NCBI GenBank assembly: GCA_029246385.1
Contig: JAQWNG010000034.1
Coordinates: forward strand, 62,001-126,000
Direction: 5' to 3'
Source of the DNA: Halioglobus sp.
GTDB lineage: Bacteria; Pseudomonadota; Gammaproteobacteria; Pseudomonadales; Halieaceae
DNA length: 64,000 nucleotides
Shown here: one piece after another, positions 29,046-38,781 of the stretch
Layout: each line of letters begins with the position of its first letter
How positions within the stretch are numbered: position 1 is the stretch's first letter
Made by a program: the position numbers and the translations under genes
The notes under the pieces: generated by a model
Seen by the model: only the letters and a program-made list of their open reading frames with translations
Told to the model about the DNA's origin: nothing
Databases searched by the model: none

Positions 29046-29714
29046 TCACAATAGACCCTCCTCGGCAAAGGAATACTCTCGGCCGCGGCCGATAATAATG
29101 TGGTCTAGCACTCGAATATCCAATAATGACAACGCCGAGCACAGCCGCTCAGTGATTCTGCGGTCGGCGCTGCTGGGCTCAACAACCCCAGAAGGGTGAT
29201 TATGCGCGAAAATCACTGCGGCCGCACCATACTGCAGGGCCCTTACGGCCACTTCACGCGGATAAACCGTCGCCCCATCAAGCGTGCCAAAAAATAAATC
29301 TTCGCAGCGCAGCACGCTGTGCTGGCTATCCAAGAAAAGGCAGGTGAGGACCTCTGCACGGTGACGCCCCAAGTGGTATTGAAGGAAACGCCGTGTTGCG
29401 CCGGGATTGGTGAGCACATCCGCGGAAGACACTTTTTGGAGGGCCTGACGACGCGCCAATTCCATTGCTGCGCTTAAACGAGCGTAAGTCGCGGGACCAA
29501 CTCCAGCACAAGCGAGCAACCTATTCTGATCCGACCGCACGAGATTACTGATGCCATCAAATTCTTTCAGAAGGTTGCGCGCCATATCCAGTGCGCTGCA
29601 GTCTCGATAGCCCGTATTGAGGAGCAAAGCCAATAGCTCGCCATCTGACAGCGCTGCGGCACCTCGCGCCAACAGTTTACCTCTCGGCCCTTCGTCGAAT
29701 GCCCAACCGGCCAT
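29046..29714 (-). CDS. radC: RadC family JAB/MPN-domain protein
   Basis: A 222-residue protein with an N-terminal helix-hairpin-helix-like part (GAAALSDGELLALLLNTGYR) and a C-terminal JAB metalloprotease-like domain. The metal-site motif FAHNHPSGVVEPSSADRRIT (H-x-H, S, D) is intact. The true function is unknown; the name comes from an old, revised DNA-repair assignment. ATG 29714 gives the family start MAGWAFDEGPRGKLLARGAA; the frame extends 18 codons further without conservation. It is divergent from coaBC, as in E. coli and Pseudomonas. Confidence 0.93.
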   Translation of the reverse strand: MAGWAFDEGPRGKLLARGAAALSDGELLALLLNTGYRDCSALDMARNLLKEFDGISNLVRSDQNRLLACAGVGPATYARLSAAMELARRQALQKVSSADVLTNPGATRRFLQYHLGRHRAEVLTCLFLDSQHSVLRCEDLFFGTLDGATVYPREVAVRALQYGAAAVIFAHNHPSGVVEPSSADRRITERLCSALSLLDIRVLDHIIIGRGREYSFAEEGLL

Positions 29715-29814
29715 ACTCTCAGCGCCCCTCCTTGAGGTCCCGCCGCAGAGTGTCAAATGCGGCGTCACAGTGGTATCTTTCTCAATGAGGTATGTTCCCA
29801 GTTTGAGAGTTTAA

Positions 29815-31017
29815 ATGGCACATCTTTTCAATCGCAACGTCCTGCTCGGCGTCAGTGGCGGGATCGCAGCTTATAAGTCAGCAGAGTTGGTCAGAGAACT
29901 GCAGGAACTCGGCGCCAATGTCTGCGTTGTCATGACGCGCGGTGCGCAGGAGTTTATTACCCCCCTGACACTTCAAGCCCTTTCAGGCAATCCGGTGCAT
30001 ACCGAGTTACTGGATGAAAATGCTGAAATGGGAATGGGGCACATTGAGCTGGCGCGCTGGGCTGACCTGCTGCTGATCGCACCGGCGACTGCTGACCTGA
30101 TCGCCAGACTAAGCGCCGGTCGGGCCGACGATCTGCTCTCGACCGTCGCCTTGGCAACGGCAGCACCACTCATGTTGGCTCCGGCGATGAATCAGCAGAT
30201 GTGGAAGGACCCCGCCACGACAGCCAACATAGACACACTTTCGTTAAGGGGTGCGCGGATGGTCGGACCTGCGGCTGGCCCGCAGGCCTGCGGTGATATC
30301 GGCCTCGGGCGCATGGAAGAACCCTCTATTATTGCCGGCGCTGCGGCCAGCGTATTCCAGAGCAGCCAACTCGCCGGCAAACGCGTCATGATAACAGCGG
30401 GGCCTACCCGAGAAGCCTTGGACCCGGTACGTTATATTTCTAATAACAGCTCAGGAAAAATGGGTTACGCGCTCGCAGCAGCAGCTGTAGACGCAGGCGC
30501 AATTACAACGTTAGTAAGCGGCCCAGTGACCTTGACCCCACCCGACCATGTGCAATTTCTAAGCGTACAAAGTGCGCAGCAGATGCTGGAGCAATGCATC
30601 GAGCTCTTACCAGAGTGTGACATTTTTATCGGCTGCGCTGCAGTGGCTGATTACCGCCCCACGGAAGTGGCAAATCAAAAAATAAAAAAAGCGCACGATG
30701 AAATGACGCTGCAACTTGTGCGCAATCCCGATATTGTCTTGGCAGTGGCTTCAAGTCAATATCCTACGTATACCGTTGGCTTCGCGGCTGAAACCAATAA
30801 CGTTGTCGCACACGCCAAGGAGAAAATGCAACGGAAAGGGCTCGACATGATGGTAGCTAACGATGTAGCCAATGAAGCTATAGGTTTCAATAGCGATAAC
30901 AATGCCGTTACTGTCCTATACCGCGATGAAGAGAATACCCTAGAGCTTGCGAGCAAGGCCTCCATAGCACAACAAATTATTCATTTAATTGGCCATCAAA
31001 CTCGAAAAAACGACTAA
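29815..31017 (+). CDS. coaBC: Bifunctional phosphopantothenoylcysteine decarboxylase/synthetase
   Basis: A 400-residue two-domain enzyme (Dfp) that makes 4'-phosphopantetheine from 4'-phosphopantothenate and cysteine. The N-terminal FMN-dependent CoaC part has GVSGGIAAYKSAELVREL and the PAMNQQMW motif. The C-terminal CoaB part has ITAGPTREALDPVRYISNNS and SGKMGYALAAAA, then GCAAVADYRP and KIKK. It is followed five bases later by algC; the dut gene usually found in between is absent. Confidence 0.97.
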   Translation: MAHLFNRNVLLGVSGGIAAYKSAELVRELQELGANVCVVMTRGAQEFITPLTLQALSGNPVHTELLDENAEMGMGHIELARWADLLLIAPATADLIARLSAGRADDLLSTVALATAAPLMLAPAMNQQMWKDPATTANIDTLSLRGARMVGPAAGPQACGDIGLGRMEEPSIIAGAAASVFQSSQLAGKRVMITAGPTREALDPVRYISNNSSGKMGYALAAAAVDAGAITTLVSGPVTLTPPDHVQFLSVQSAQQMLEQCIELLPECDIFIGCAAVADYRPTEVANQKIKKAHDEMTLQLVRNPDIVLAVASSQYPTYTVGFAAETNNVVAHAKEKMQRKGLDMMVANDVANEAIGFNSDNNAVTVLYRDEENTLELASKASIAQQIIHLIGHQTRKND

Positions 31018-31022
31018 AAAGC

Positions 31023-32462
31023 GTGCCACATAACCCCACACTGAAACCTCTACTTGCCGGCAACCCAAAAGTTGCCGTGCCGACGGGGGGCGCTTTTAGC
31101 GAGCAGATATTTCGCGCCTATGACATTCGCGGTCACGCGGAAAAAGAGCTCACCGATACAATGATAGCGAGCATTGCAGGGGCGGTCGGCACAATCGCCG
31201 AGCAAATGGGAGAGCACGCACTAATCGTAGGATGTGACGGCAGAGCCTCCAGCCCTCGGATTAAAGCGGTACTGATCCGCGCAATTATGGCGACAGGGCG
31301 AGATGTTATCGACATTGGTATGGCTCCCACGCCACTGCTCTATTTTGCAACGCGGCATTTGCCTTGCCCATCCGGCATCATGATAACAGGCAGCCACAAC
31401 CCCGCTGATCAAAACGGATTGAAAATTGTCTTGAACCGGCAGACCCTTGCCGACGGCCGTATTGCTGAGATTCGAGATCAAGCAGCAGCCGGCAATTTTA
31501 GTACCGGCAGTGGACAAATCACGCAGAAAAATATTGTTCCCGCCTATTTAGACAAGGTCCGCGATGATATTACCATCGCCAGGCCCCTTAAAATTGTCAT
31601 CGATGCCAGCAACGGCGCGACCAGCGAACTCGCGCCGTTATTGTTTCAGAGGCTTGGCTGCGAAGTCATACCACTAAACTGCCAAGTGGACGGTCGCTTT
31701 CCTGGTCATCCCCCAGACACCAGTAACGAGGAAAACCTTGCCGCGTTGGTGCAAAAAGTGCTCGACGCTGAGGCCGACTTTGGTGTCGCTTTTGATGGCG
31801 ATGGCGACCGCTTAGCGGTTGTCACGCCCTCCGGAAAAATCATCCGCTCGGACGTGTTGCTGATGCTCTATGCTCAAGACTTTTTGTCGCGCAATCCTGG
31901 CGCGGATGTTGTCTTTGACGTCAAGTGTAGTCGCCTGCTCTCTACACTGATTACCGACTATGGCGGCCGACCCGTGTTATCCAAAACTGGGCATGCTTTT
32001 ATGAAACAAAAAATGCAGGAAACTGGCGCTCTATTGGGCGGAGAGTTCTCCGGGCACATGTTCTTTGGTGAGCGCTGGTATGGATTTGACGATGGTATCT
32101 ACGCTGCGGGTCGCTTGGCAGAGATCATAAGCTCTCACGAGTACACTTTGGACAATGCCGTTGCAAAATTACCGGCTGCCAGCAGTACGCCTGAAATTAT
32201 TATTCCGGTAGCGGATGACTATAAATTTGAGTTGGCAAATAAAATCGTCAACAATACCCATTTTCCTTCTGGGAAAGTGACCACTCTGGATGGACTCAGG
32301 GTAGACTTCAGCGACGGCTGGGGCTTGGTGCGCGCGTCCAATACTGGATCGGCTCTCACGGCTCGCTTTGAAGCAGACACACCGGAAAATCTCAACAAGA
32401 TCCAGGACGAGTTTAGAACCCAAATCGCAAAAATAGACCCTGCGATTGAACTTAATTTCTAA
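31023..32462 (+). CDS. algC: Phosphomannomutase/phosphoglucomutase (AlgC type)
   Basis: A 479-residue alpha-D-phosphohexomutase. The active-site Ser is in IMITGSHNPADQNGLK, the metal loop is FDGDGDRLAVV, the sugar loop GGEFSGHMFFGERW, and the phosphate site near the C-terminus is VRASNTGSALTARF. It interconverts mannose or glucose 1- and 6-phosphates and so supplies precursors for lipopolysaccharide and polysaccharides, such as those of the locus at 51.4 kb. The GTG at 31023 has no clear ribosome site; GTG 31077 is possible, giving a start nearer to Pseudomonas AlgC. Confidence 0.93.
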   Translation: MPHNPTLKPLLAGNPKVAVPTGGAFSEQIFRAYDIRGHAEKELTDTMIASIAGAVGTIAEQMGEHALIVGCDGRASSPRIKAVLIRAIMATGRDVIDIGMAPTPLLYFATRHLPCPSGIMITGSHNPADQNGLKIVLNRQTLADGRIAEIRDQAAAGNFSTGSGQITQKNIVPAYLDKVRDDITIARPLKIVIDASNGATSELAPLLFQRLGCEVIPLNCQVDGRFPGHPPDTSNEENLAALVQKVLDAEADFGVAFDGDGDRLAVVTPSGKIIRSDVLLMLYAQDFLSRNPGADVVFDVKCSRLLSTLITDYGGRPVLSKTGHAFMKQKMQETGALLGGEFSGHMFFGERWYGFDDGIYAAGRLAEIISSHEYTLDNAVAKLPAASSTPEIIIPVADDYKFELANKIVNNTHFPSGKVTTLDGLRVDFSDGWGLVRASNTGSALTARFEADTPENLNKIQDEFRTQIAKIDPAIELNF

Positions 32463-33407
<945 letters not shown>

Positions 33408-33511
33408 CTTGCATAAACTGATAAAAATTCTCTCCCATTACGGCTCGGCTTATTGCAGGCACGACGGGTAATCGCTAGCATTGGGTAATACGCTAGTTGA
33501 TATGGAATGCT

Positions 33512-34147
33512 ATGCCCCCTAGAAAATCCCAAAGGCGCCAGCAAATATTGGAAGCTCTCGCCCACATGTTGGAGGGCGGCCAAGGGAGCCGGATCACTAC
33601 TGCGGGTCTTGCTAAACAAGTCGGGGTTTCCGAGGCAGCTTTGTATCGGCACTTTCCCAGCAAGTCAAAAATGTTCGAAGGCCTCATCGAATTTATCGAA
33701 GACACGCTTTTTGGCCGCATCACTATTATTTTGAGTGATGAGCAGTTTGCCGCGGTGCGCTGCGAAAAAATGCTCATGTTATTGCTCGTATTTGCTGAAC
33801 GCAATCCAGGGCTTACCCGAATCCTCACCGGTGATGCGCTAGCTGGAGAAACTGAACGCCTGCATGTCCGGGTGGCGCAACTATTCGATCGCTTTGAGAC
33901 GCAACTGAAGCAAGTCATTCGGGAAGCAGAATTACGCGAGGGTTTGCGTCCCAGCATTCCTTTGCCCGCGGCCGCCAACCTGCTAATAGCGGCAGCGGAG
34001 GGACGTCTATCGCAGTATGTGCGCAGCGGATTTCAACGTCTTCCGACGACAGAGTGGCCCCGCCAGTGGGAGCTATTAATGGATGGCTTTTTTCGCGAAG
34101 CCATCACTACGCCAATTCCCGGCCAAACCAGCCGTTTTAGTCGCTAA
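33512..34147 (+). CDS. slmA: Nucleoid occlusion factor SlmA (TetR family)
   Basis: A 211-residue TetR-fold protein. The helix-turn-helix lies in RITTAGLAKQVGVSEAALYR followed by HFPSKSKMFEGLIEFIEDTLF, the SlmA pattern. SlmA binds specific chromosomal sites and blocks FtsZ assembly over the nucleoid. ATG 33512 gives the standard MPPRKSQRRQQILEALA start, with GGAA upstream. It converges on pyrE; slmA next to pyrE is the E. coli arrangement. Confidence 0.93.
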   Translation: MPPRKSQRRQQILEALAHMLEGGQGSRITTAGLAKQVGVSEAALYRHFPSKSKMFEGLIEFIEDTLFGRITIILSDEQFAAVRCEKMLMLLLVFAERNPGLTRILTGDALAGETERLHVRVAQLFDRFETQLKQVIREAELREGLRPSIPLPAAANLLIAAAEGRLSQYVRSGFQRLPTTEWPRQWELLMDGFFREAITTPIPGQTSRFSR

Positions 34148-34193
34148 GCCAGCAACGAAGGGTATTACTTGCCCAGCGTGCTCGTCATAGAGA

Positions 34194-34838
34194 TCAAACG
34201 CCATACTGCCGACGATATTGCAGCATCGCGGCCAAAGCCCCCGGGGGCCCGTGATCTTCTGACTCCAGATAGTGAATAATATGGCCCATGTTAATGATAC
34301 TTAACACCGGCGCGTCGTGGACTCGCGCCACCTCCTGTGTCGCGGACAACTGACCCTCTCCCCGCTCCTGCCGATCAAGGCCGATGACAACGCCAGCTAG
34401 GGCCGCGCCGGCTTCATCGATCATCTTGATCACCTCTCGAACAGCTGTACCCGCGGTAATGACGTCGTCGATCACCAGCACACGCCCTCGCAAAGGACTG
34501 CCCACCAACACCCCCCCCTCACCGTGGACTTTAGCCTCCTTGCGGTTGTAGGCATACGGGACATCCAGCCCGTGGTAGTCCGCCAGAGCAATAGCCGTGG
34601 CTGCGGCGAGGGGAATGCCTTTATAGGCAGGTCCTAGTAATACGTCAAACTGCAAGCCTGAATTCACAATGCAGTGCGCGTAGCACCGACCTAAGGAAGC
34701 AAGTGCAGCACCCGTTGAAAATGCCCCCGCATTGAAAAAGTAGGGACTGACGCGGCCTGACTTAAGGGTAAATTCACCGAATTTTAACACCTCATTACTG
34801 CGGGCAAGCTGAATAAATTCTGTTTGGACTGCATGCAT
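34194..34838 (-). CDS. pyrE: Orotate phosphoribosyltransferase
   Basis: A 214-residue enzyme that joins orotate to PRPP in pyrimidine synthesis. It has [51 protein letters not shown] (flexible loop) and the PRPP-binding [18 protein letters not shown]. It stands alone on its strand, convergent with slmA and divergent from the Crc-like gene across 263 bases. Confidence 0.97.
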   Translation of the reverse strand: MHAVQTEFIQLARSNEVLKFGEFTLKSGRVSPYFFNAGAFSTGAALASLGRCYAHCIVNSGLQFDVLLGPAYKGIPLAAATAIALADYHGLDVPYAYNRKEAKVHGEGGVLVGSPLRGRVLVIDDVITAGTAVREVIKMIDEAGAALAGVVIGLDRQERGEGQLSATQEVARVHDAPVLSIINMGHIIHYLESEDHGPPGALAAMLQYRRQYGV

Positions 34839-35101
34839 ATTGACTATAGATCCTTAAACGAAACATTGTATTCCACAGCTTACGCTATAGAATGTCCGGA
34901 ATAGTATGTATTCATTTTTAACACTAAAAACCGAGCGGTAAATTCTGCTCCCGATATTAATATAATTTACGTCGGCAATGCTGTTAAACAGCAATCATAG
35001 CTATTTTAAGTACAGCCATTCTGACACGAACTCGGTGAAATGCTTAAGTTATTGCGCGACTCAGGCGTCATGATACACGCTCTCATATCAAGGGATCAAA
35101 A
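34839..35101. other. Intergenic region pyrE/crc with a 15-bp dyad
   Basis: This AT-rich 263-base gap must carry the divergent start signals of pyrE and the Crc-like gene. I see no open frame with coding character. TGCTGTT-A-AACAGCA at 34979-34993 is a perfect dyad of unknown function; its CTGT/ACAG spacing does not fit LexA. I could not settle on a promoter pair. Confidence 0.4.
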
Positions 35102-35866
35102 ATGAGGATCATCAGCATCAGTGCAGATGGCATTAAAAATGCCGCTGAACAAGGTATGTTTGACTGGCTAAGCGAGCAGGATGCAGATTTTATTTGTGTC
35201 CAAGATCTGCAATGTTCAGAGTATGACTTGCAGGACAAAGCCTTTTTCCCGGAAGGGTATAACGCCTACTTTTTTGACGATGCGGGCGGCAAAGCCAACG
35301 GCGTTGCTATTTATTGCCGACAAATGCCCAAGGCAATCATAACTGGATTAGGTTTCGCTGACTTTGATATGGAAGGTCGCTACATACAGGCAGATTATGA
35401 AAACCTTAGCGTGGCCTGTCTTTTAGCTCCCCAGGTAGACTCAGATGACGCGTCGCAGCAAGCTCGGAAAAACGAATTTTTCGCACTCCTCAGCAGCCAC
35501 CTGCAAAAAGTACGCAACAAGCGTCGAGAGTTCATCATTTGTGGCAACTGGAATATCGCCCACAGTGCGGCAGATGTTCAGGACAGCCAGCGCAACGCCA
35601 CTACGTCAGGCTTTCTTGCCGAAGAGCGCCAGTGGATGGACGAGGTGCTAGAGTCGGGTTATGTTGACGCATTCCGAGAGGTTAGCTCAGATCAGGACGA
35701 GTTCAGTTGGTGGCCAGAGGGCGAACGGGGTACTAATGGCTGGCGCACTGATTTCCATTTGATCTCCCAGGGACTGAAATACGCGGTAGATTACGGTGCT
35801 ATCTATAAGATAAGGCCGTTCTCGTCTCACGCACCCGTCATTATGGATTACGATATCGAGCTTTAG
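35102..35866 (+). CDS. crc: Crc-like protein (ExoIII fold, degenerate active site)
   Basis: A 254-residue protein of the exonuclease III/AP endonuclease fold that aligns by eye with Pseudomonas Crc along its length, for example GLGFADFDMEGRYIQADYEN, KRREFIICGNWNIAH and FSWWPEGERG. Crc works with Hfq in carbon catabolite repression and is not a nuclease. Several ExoIII catalytic positions are changed here: N7 to Ser, the first metal Glu (E34) to Asp35, the GDxN motif to GNWN and the SDH motif to SSH. This supports a non-catalytic role. Its place next to pyrE and rph is the Pseudomonas one. A strong AGGGA precedes the start. Confidence 0.85.
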   Translation: MRIISISADGIKNAAEQGMFDWLSEQDADFICVQDLQCSEYDLQDKAFFPEGYNAYFFDDAGGKANGVAIYCRQMPKAIITGLGFADFDMEGRYIQADYENLSVACLLAPQVDSDDASQQARKNEFFALLSSHLQKVRNKRREFIICGNWNIAHSAADVQDSQRNATTSGFLAEERQWMDEVLESGYVDAFREVSSDQDEFSWWPEGERGTNGWRTDFHLISQGLKYAVDYGAIYKIRPFSSHAPVIMDYDIEL

Positions 35867-35884
35867 TGTGCGGCTGCACTGGGC

Positions 35885-36607
35885 TTATCCAGAAGCTAAC
35901 GCAGCTTTTTGTAAGGTGATCAACTGCTGTATCCCATCGGACGCCAAGTCCAGCATACCATTGAGTTCCTCGCGAGCAAACGGTGCCTGCTCAGCCGTAC
36001 CCTGTACTTCAATAAATCCTCCGGACTCCCCCATTACGACATTCATATCGGTATCCGCAGAAGAGTCCTCCGGATAATCCAAGTCCAGCACAGGGACGCC
36101 TTGGTAAATTCCCACCGACACTGATGCCACCATTTGCAGCAAAGGGTCATCCTCAATCAGTTTCTCGCGCTGCAGATAGTTAATGGCATCCACGAGAGCA
36201 ACACAGGCTCCAGTGATTGCAGCAGTGCGGGTGCCACCGTCCGCCTGAATAACATCGCAATCTACCGTTATCGTGTTCTCACCGAGTTTCGAAAAATCAA
36301 TCGCCGCCCGCAATGAGCGTCCTATTAAGCGCTGTATTTCCAATGTGCGCCCGCCCTGCTTGCCCCGAGAGGCCTCTCGACCCATGCGACTGCCAGTGGA
36401 ACGCGGCAGCATGCCGTACTCTGCTGTCACCCAACCCTGACCTTGGCCACGCATAAAGCGCGGGACACCCTTTTCTACCGACGCAGTGCAAATGACTTGG
36501 GTGTCACCAAAGTACACCAGCACTGAGCCCTCGGCATGTCGCGTATAGTTACGGGAAATATTGATCTCTCTAAGTTGCGCAGGTGCACGCCCACTAGGTC
36601 GTTGCAT
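35885..36607 (-). CDS. rph: Ribonuclease PH
   Basis: A 240-residue phosphorolytic 3'-5' exoribonuclease that trims tRNA 3' ends. It has [40 protein letters not shown] (20 residues), [37 protein letters not shown] and [19 protein letters not shown]. The C-terminal tail is full length. It converges with the Crc-like gene and is divergent from yicC across 161 bases. Confidence 0.97.
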   Translation of the reverse strand: MQRPSGRAPAQLREINISRNYTRHAEGSVLVYFGDTQVICTASVEKGVPRFMRGQGQGWVTAEYGMLPRSTGSRMGREASRGKQGGRTLEIQRLIGRSLRAAIDFSKLGENTITVDCDVIQADGGTRTAAITGACVALVDAINYLQREKLIEDDPLLQMVASVSVGIYQGVPVLDLDYPEDSSADTDMNVVMGESGGFIEVQGTAEQAPFAREELNGMLDLASDGIQQLITLQKAALASG

Positions 36608-36768
36608 GAATTTACTCCGTCGTATTCAGTAAGCGAGCTAGTATACGCCAGCCGGCAGGCTAAAGTCGTTAAATAGCGCAGTAACGTCTCTGCGCAGCCC
36701 GGCCTGTTTGCACTAATAACAAACTGCTACACTGATGATCAGGCAAGGGAAATGGAGCACTGGCTGCA

Positions 36769-37635
36769 ATGATTCAGAGCATGACCGCGTTTGCTCGAGA
36801 GAGCGCCGACATTGGGCAGGGTACACTGACGGTAGAAGTGCGGTCAGTTAACCATCGCTATCTCGATTGCAGCTTTAAACTGCCTGATGCATTGCGCGCA
36901 CTGGAGCCAAAATTACGTGAACACACCAGCGCCAGCCTGACAAGAGGCAAAATAGACTGCATGATGCGTTTGCAGAGCGAACAAACACAAACTGAGGCGC
37001 TAGATATTGATGCAGACCGGCTCGATGCGTTACTGAAGGCGACCAGCATTATCCAGAAGCAGTTGAACAGTTCAGCGTCCATCAACCCGCTAGAGGTATT
37101 GTTATTCCCCGGCGTCTGCTGTGGGCAAAAAGTGTCGGAAGAACAGCTGCAAAAGAAGGCACTGTCCCTATTTAGCAAAGCCTTGGAGAATATGCATCAA
37201 AACCGTTGCCGAGAAGGGCAGAAGTTAGCGACACTGATACTGGATCGCATGACGCTGGTTGAAGCAGAGGTCCATGCTATGCGCGAGGTACTGCCGACTC
37301 TAATGCAACATCAGCGCAACCGCATCATCCACAGAATCGCCAACTTGGAGGTAGAAGTCGAGCAGAATCGACTAGAGCAGGAGTTGGTCTACATGGCACA
37401 GAAAGCCGATGTCGATGAAGAGTTAGATCGCCTCGATGCCCATATAAGCGAAGTGCGGCACGTGCTCAAACAGGGCAGCCCCTGCGGTAGGCGACTAGAC
37501 TTTCTGATGCAAGAACTGAATCGAGAAGCCAATACTTTGTCTTCCAAGTCGCAATCGGTGACGACGACCCAGAGCGCGGTGGAGTTAAAGGTGCTCATCG
37601 AGCAAATGCGCGAACAAATACAAAATGTTGAGTAA
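36769..37635 (+). CDS. yicC: YicC family protein (endoribonuclease-like)
   Basis: A 288-residue member of the YicC family: MIQSMTAFARESADIGQGTL, EVRSVNHRYLDCSFKLPD, LTRGKIDCMMRL and the C-terminal RRLDFLMQELNREANTLSSK motif. Recent work on E. coli YicC describes an endoribonuclease affecting small RNA stability; whether that applies here is by family. It is followed by gmk 36 bases later, a common pairing. GGAG lies 11 bases before the ATG. Confidence 0.93.
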   Translation: MIQSMTAFARESADIGQGTLTVEVRSVNHRYLDCSFKLPDALRALEPKLREHTSASLTRGKIDCMMRLQSEQTQTEALDIDADRLDALLKATSIIQKQLNSSASINPLEVLLFPGVCCGQKVSEEQLQKKALSLFSKALENMHQNRCREGQKLATLILDRMTLVEAEVHAMREVLPTLMQHQRNRIIHRIANLEVEVEQNRLEQELVYMAQKADVDEELDRLDAHISEVRHVLKQGSPCGRRLDFLMQELNREANTLSSKSQSVTTTQSAVELKVLIEQMREQIQNVE

Positions 37636-38289
<654 letters not shown>

Positions 38290-38363
38290 TACTATCGACG
38301 TCATTAATGCTGGACGCGCCCCCCTTGTAATGCGCTATACTTTGTGGTTCCCGTCGGCGCAGG

Positions 38364-38386
38364 CTCTCTGTACTGCGGGCAGAGAG
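38364..38386 (+). promoter_or_regulatory. Hairpin in the gmk-rpoZ gap
   Basis: CTCTCTG and CAGAGAG form a seven-base stem around a nine-base loop, about 95 bases before the rpoZ start. It has no U-run directly after it, so it does not look like a terminator. TATACT at about 38336 may be a -10 box for rpoZ, which would put the hairpin in the leader. Confidence 0.3.
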
Positions 38387-38481
38387 GTGTCGGCATCAGC
38401 GATGGCGCCTCAGAGTAAGAAATCTGTGTCTCCAAACCAACGCCTTGGGGTAGTACACGCAAACATAGGAAATAGTGAATC

Positions 38482-38742
38482 ATGGCACGCGTAACCGTTG
38501 AAGATTGTCTGGAAAATGTTGCAAATCGCTTTGAGCTTGTCATGGTCGCGAGCAAGCGGGCTCGACAATTGGCTACCGGCGGGAAAGATCCTCTAGTACT
38601 GGAGGAATCGGACAAAAGCACCGTGATTGCCCTGCGCGAAATTGCCGAGGGGCTGGTTACCAATGAAATTCTCAGCCGGGCAAGCGAAATAGCTGCAGAA
38701 GAAGAGCTGGCAGAAGTGTTTGAGGCCAGCGAAGCGCTATAG
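38482..38742 (+). CDS. rpoZ: RNA polymerase omega subunit
   Basis: An 86-residue omega subunit. It starts [20 protein letters not shown], the family signature, followed by [12 protein letters not shown], and [17 protein letters not shown]. It assists assembly of the beta-prime subunit and is part of a ppGpp-binding site in E. coli. AGGAA precedes the ATG. The gene lies 39 bases before spoT. Confidence 0.97.
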   Translation: MARVTVEDCLENVANRFELVMVASKRARQLATGGKDPLVLEESDKSTVIALREIAEGLVTNEILSRASEIAAEEELAEVFEASEAL

Positions 38743-38781
38743 GTCAGCGGGCATCACTGATAGGGGCTTGAAATCGACAGC

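Noticed and set aside
34979-34993. LexA box between pyrE and crc
   Set aside because: CTGT and ACAG are only three bases apart, whereas LexA sites need eight.
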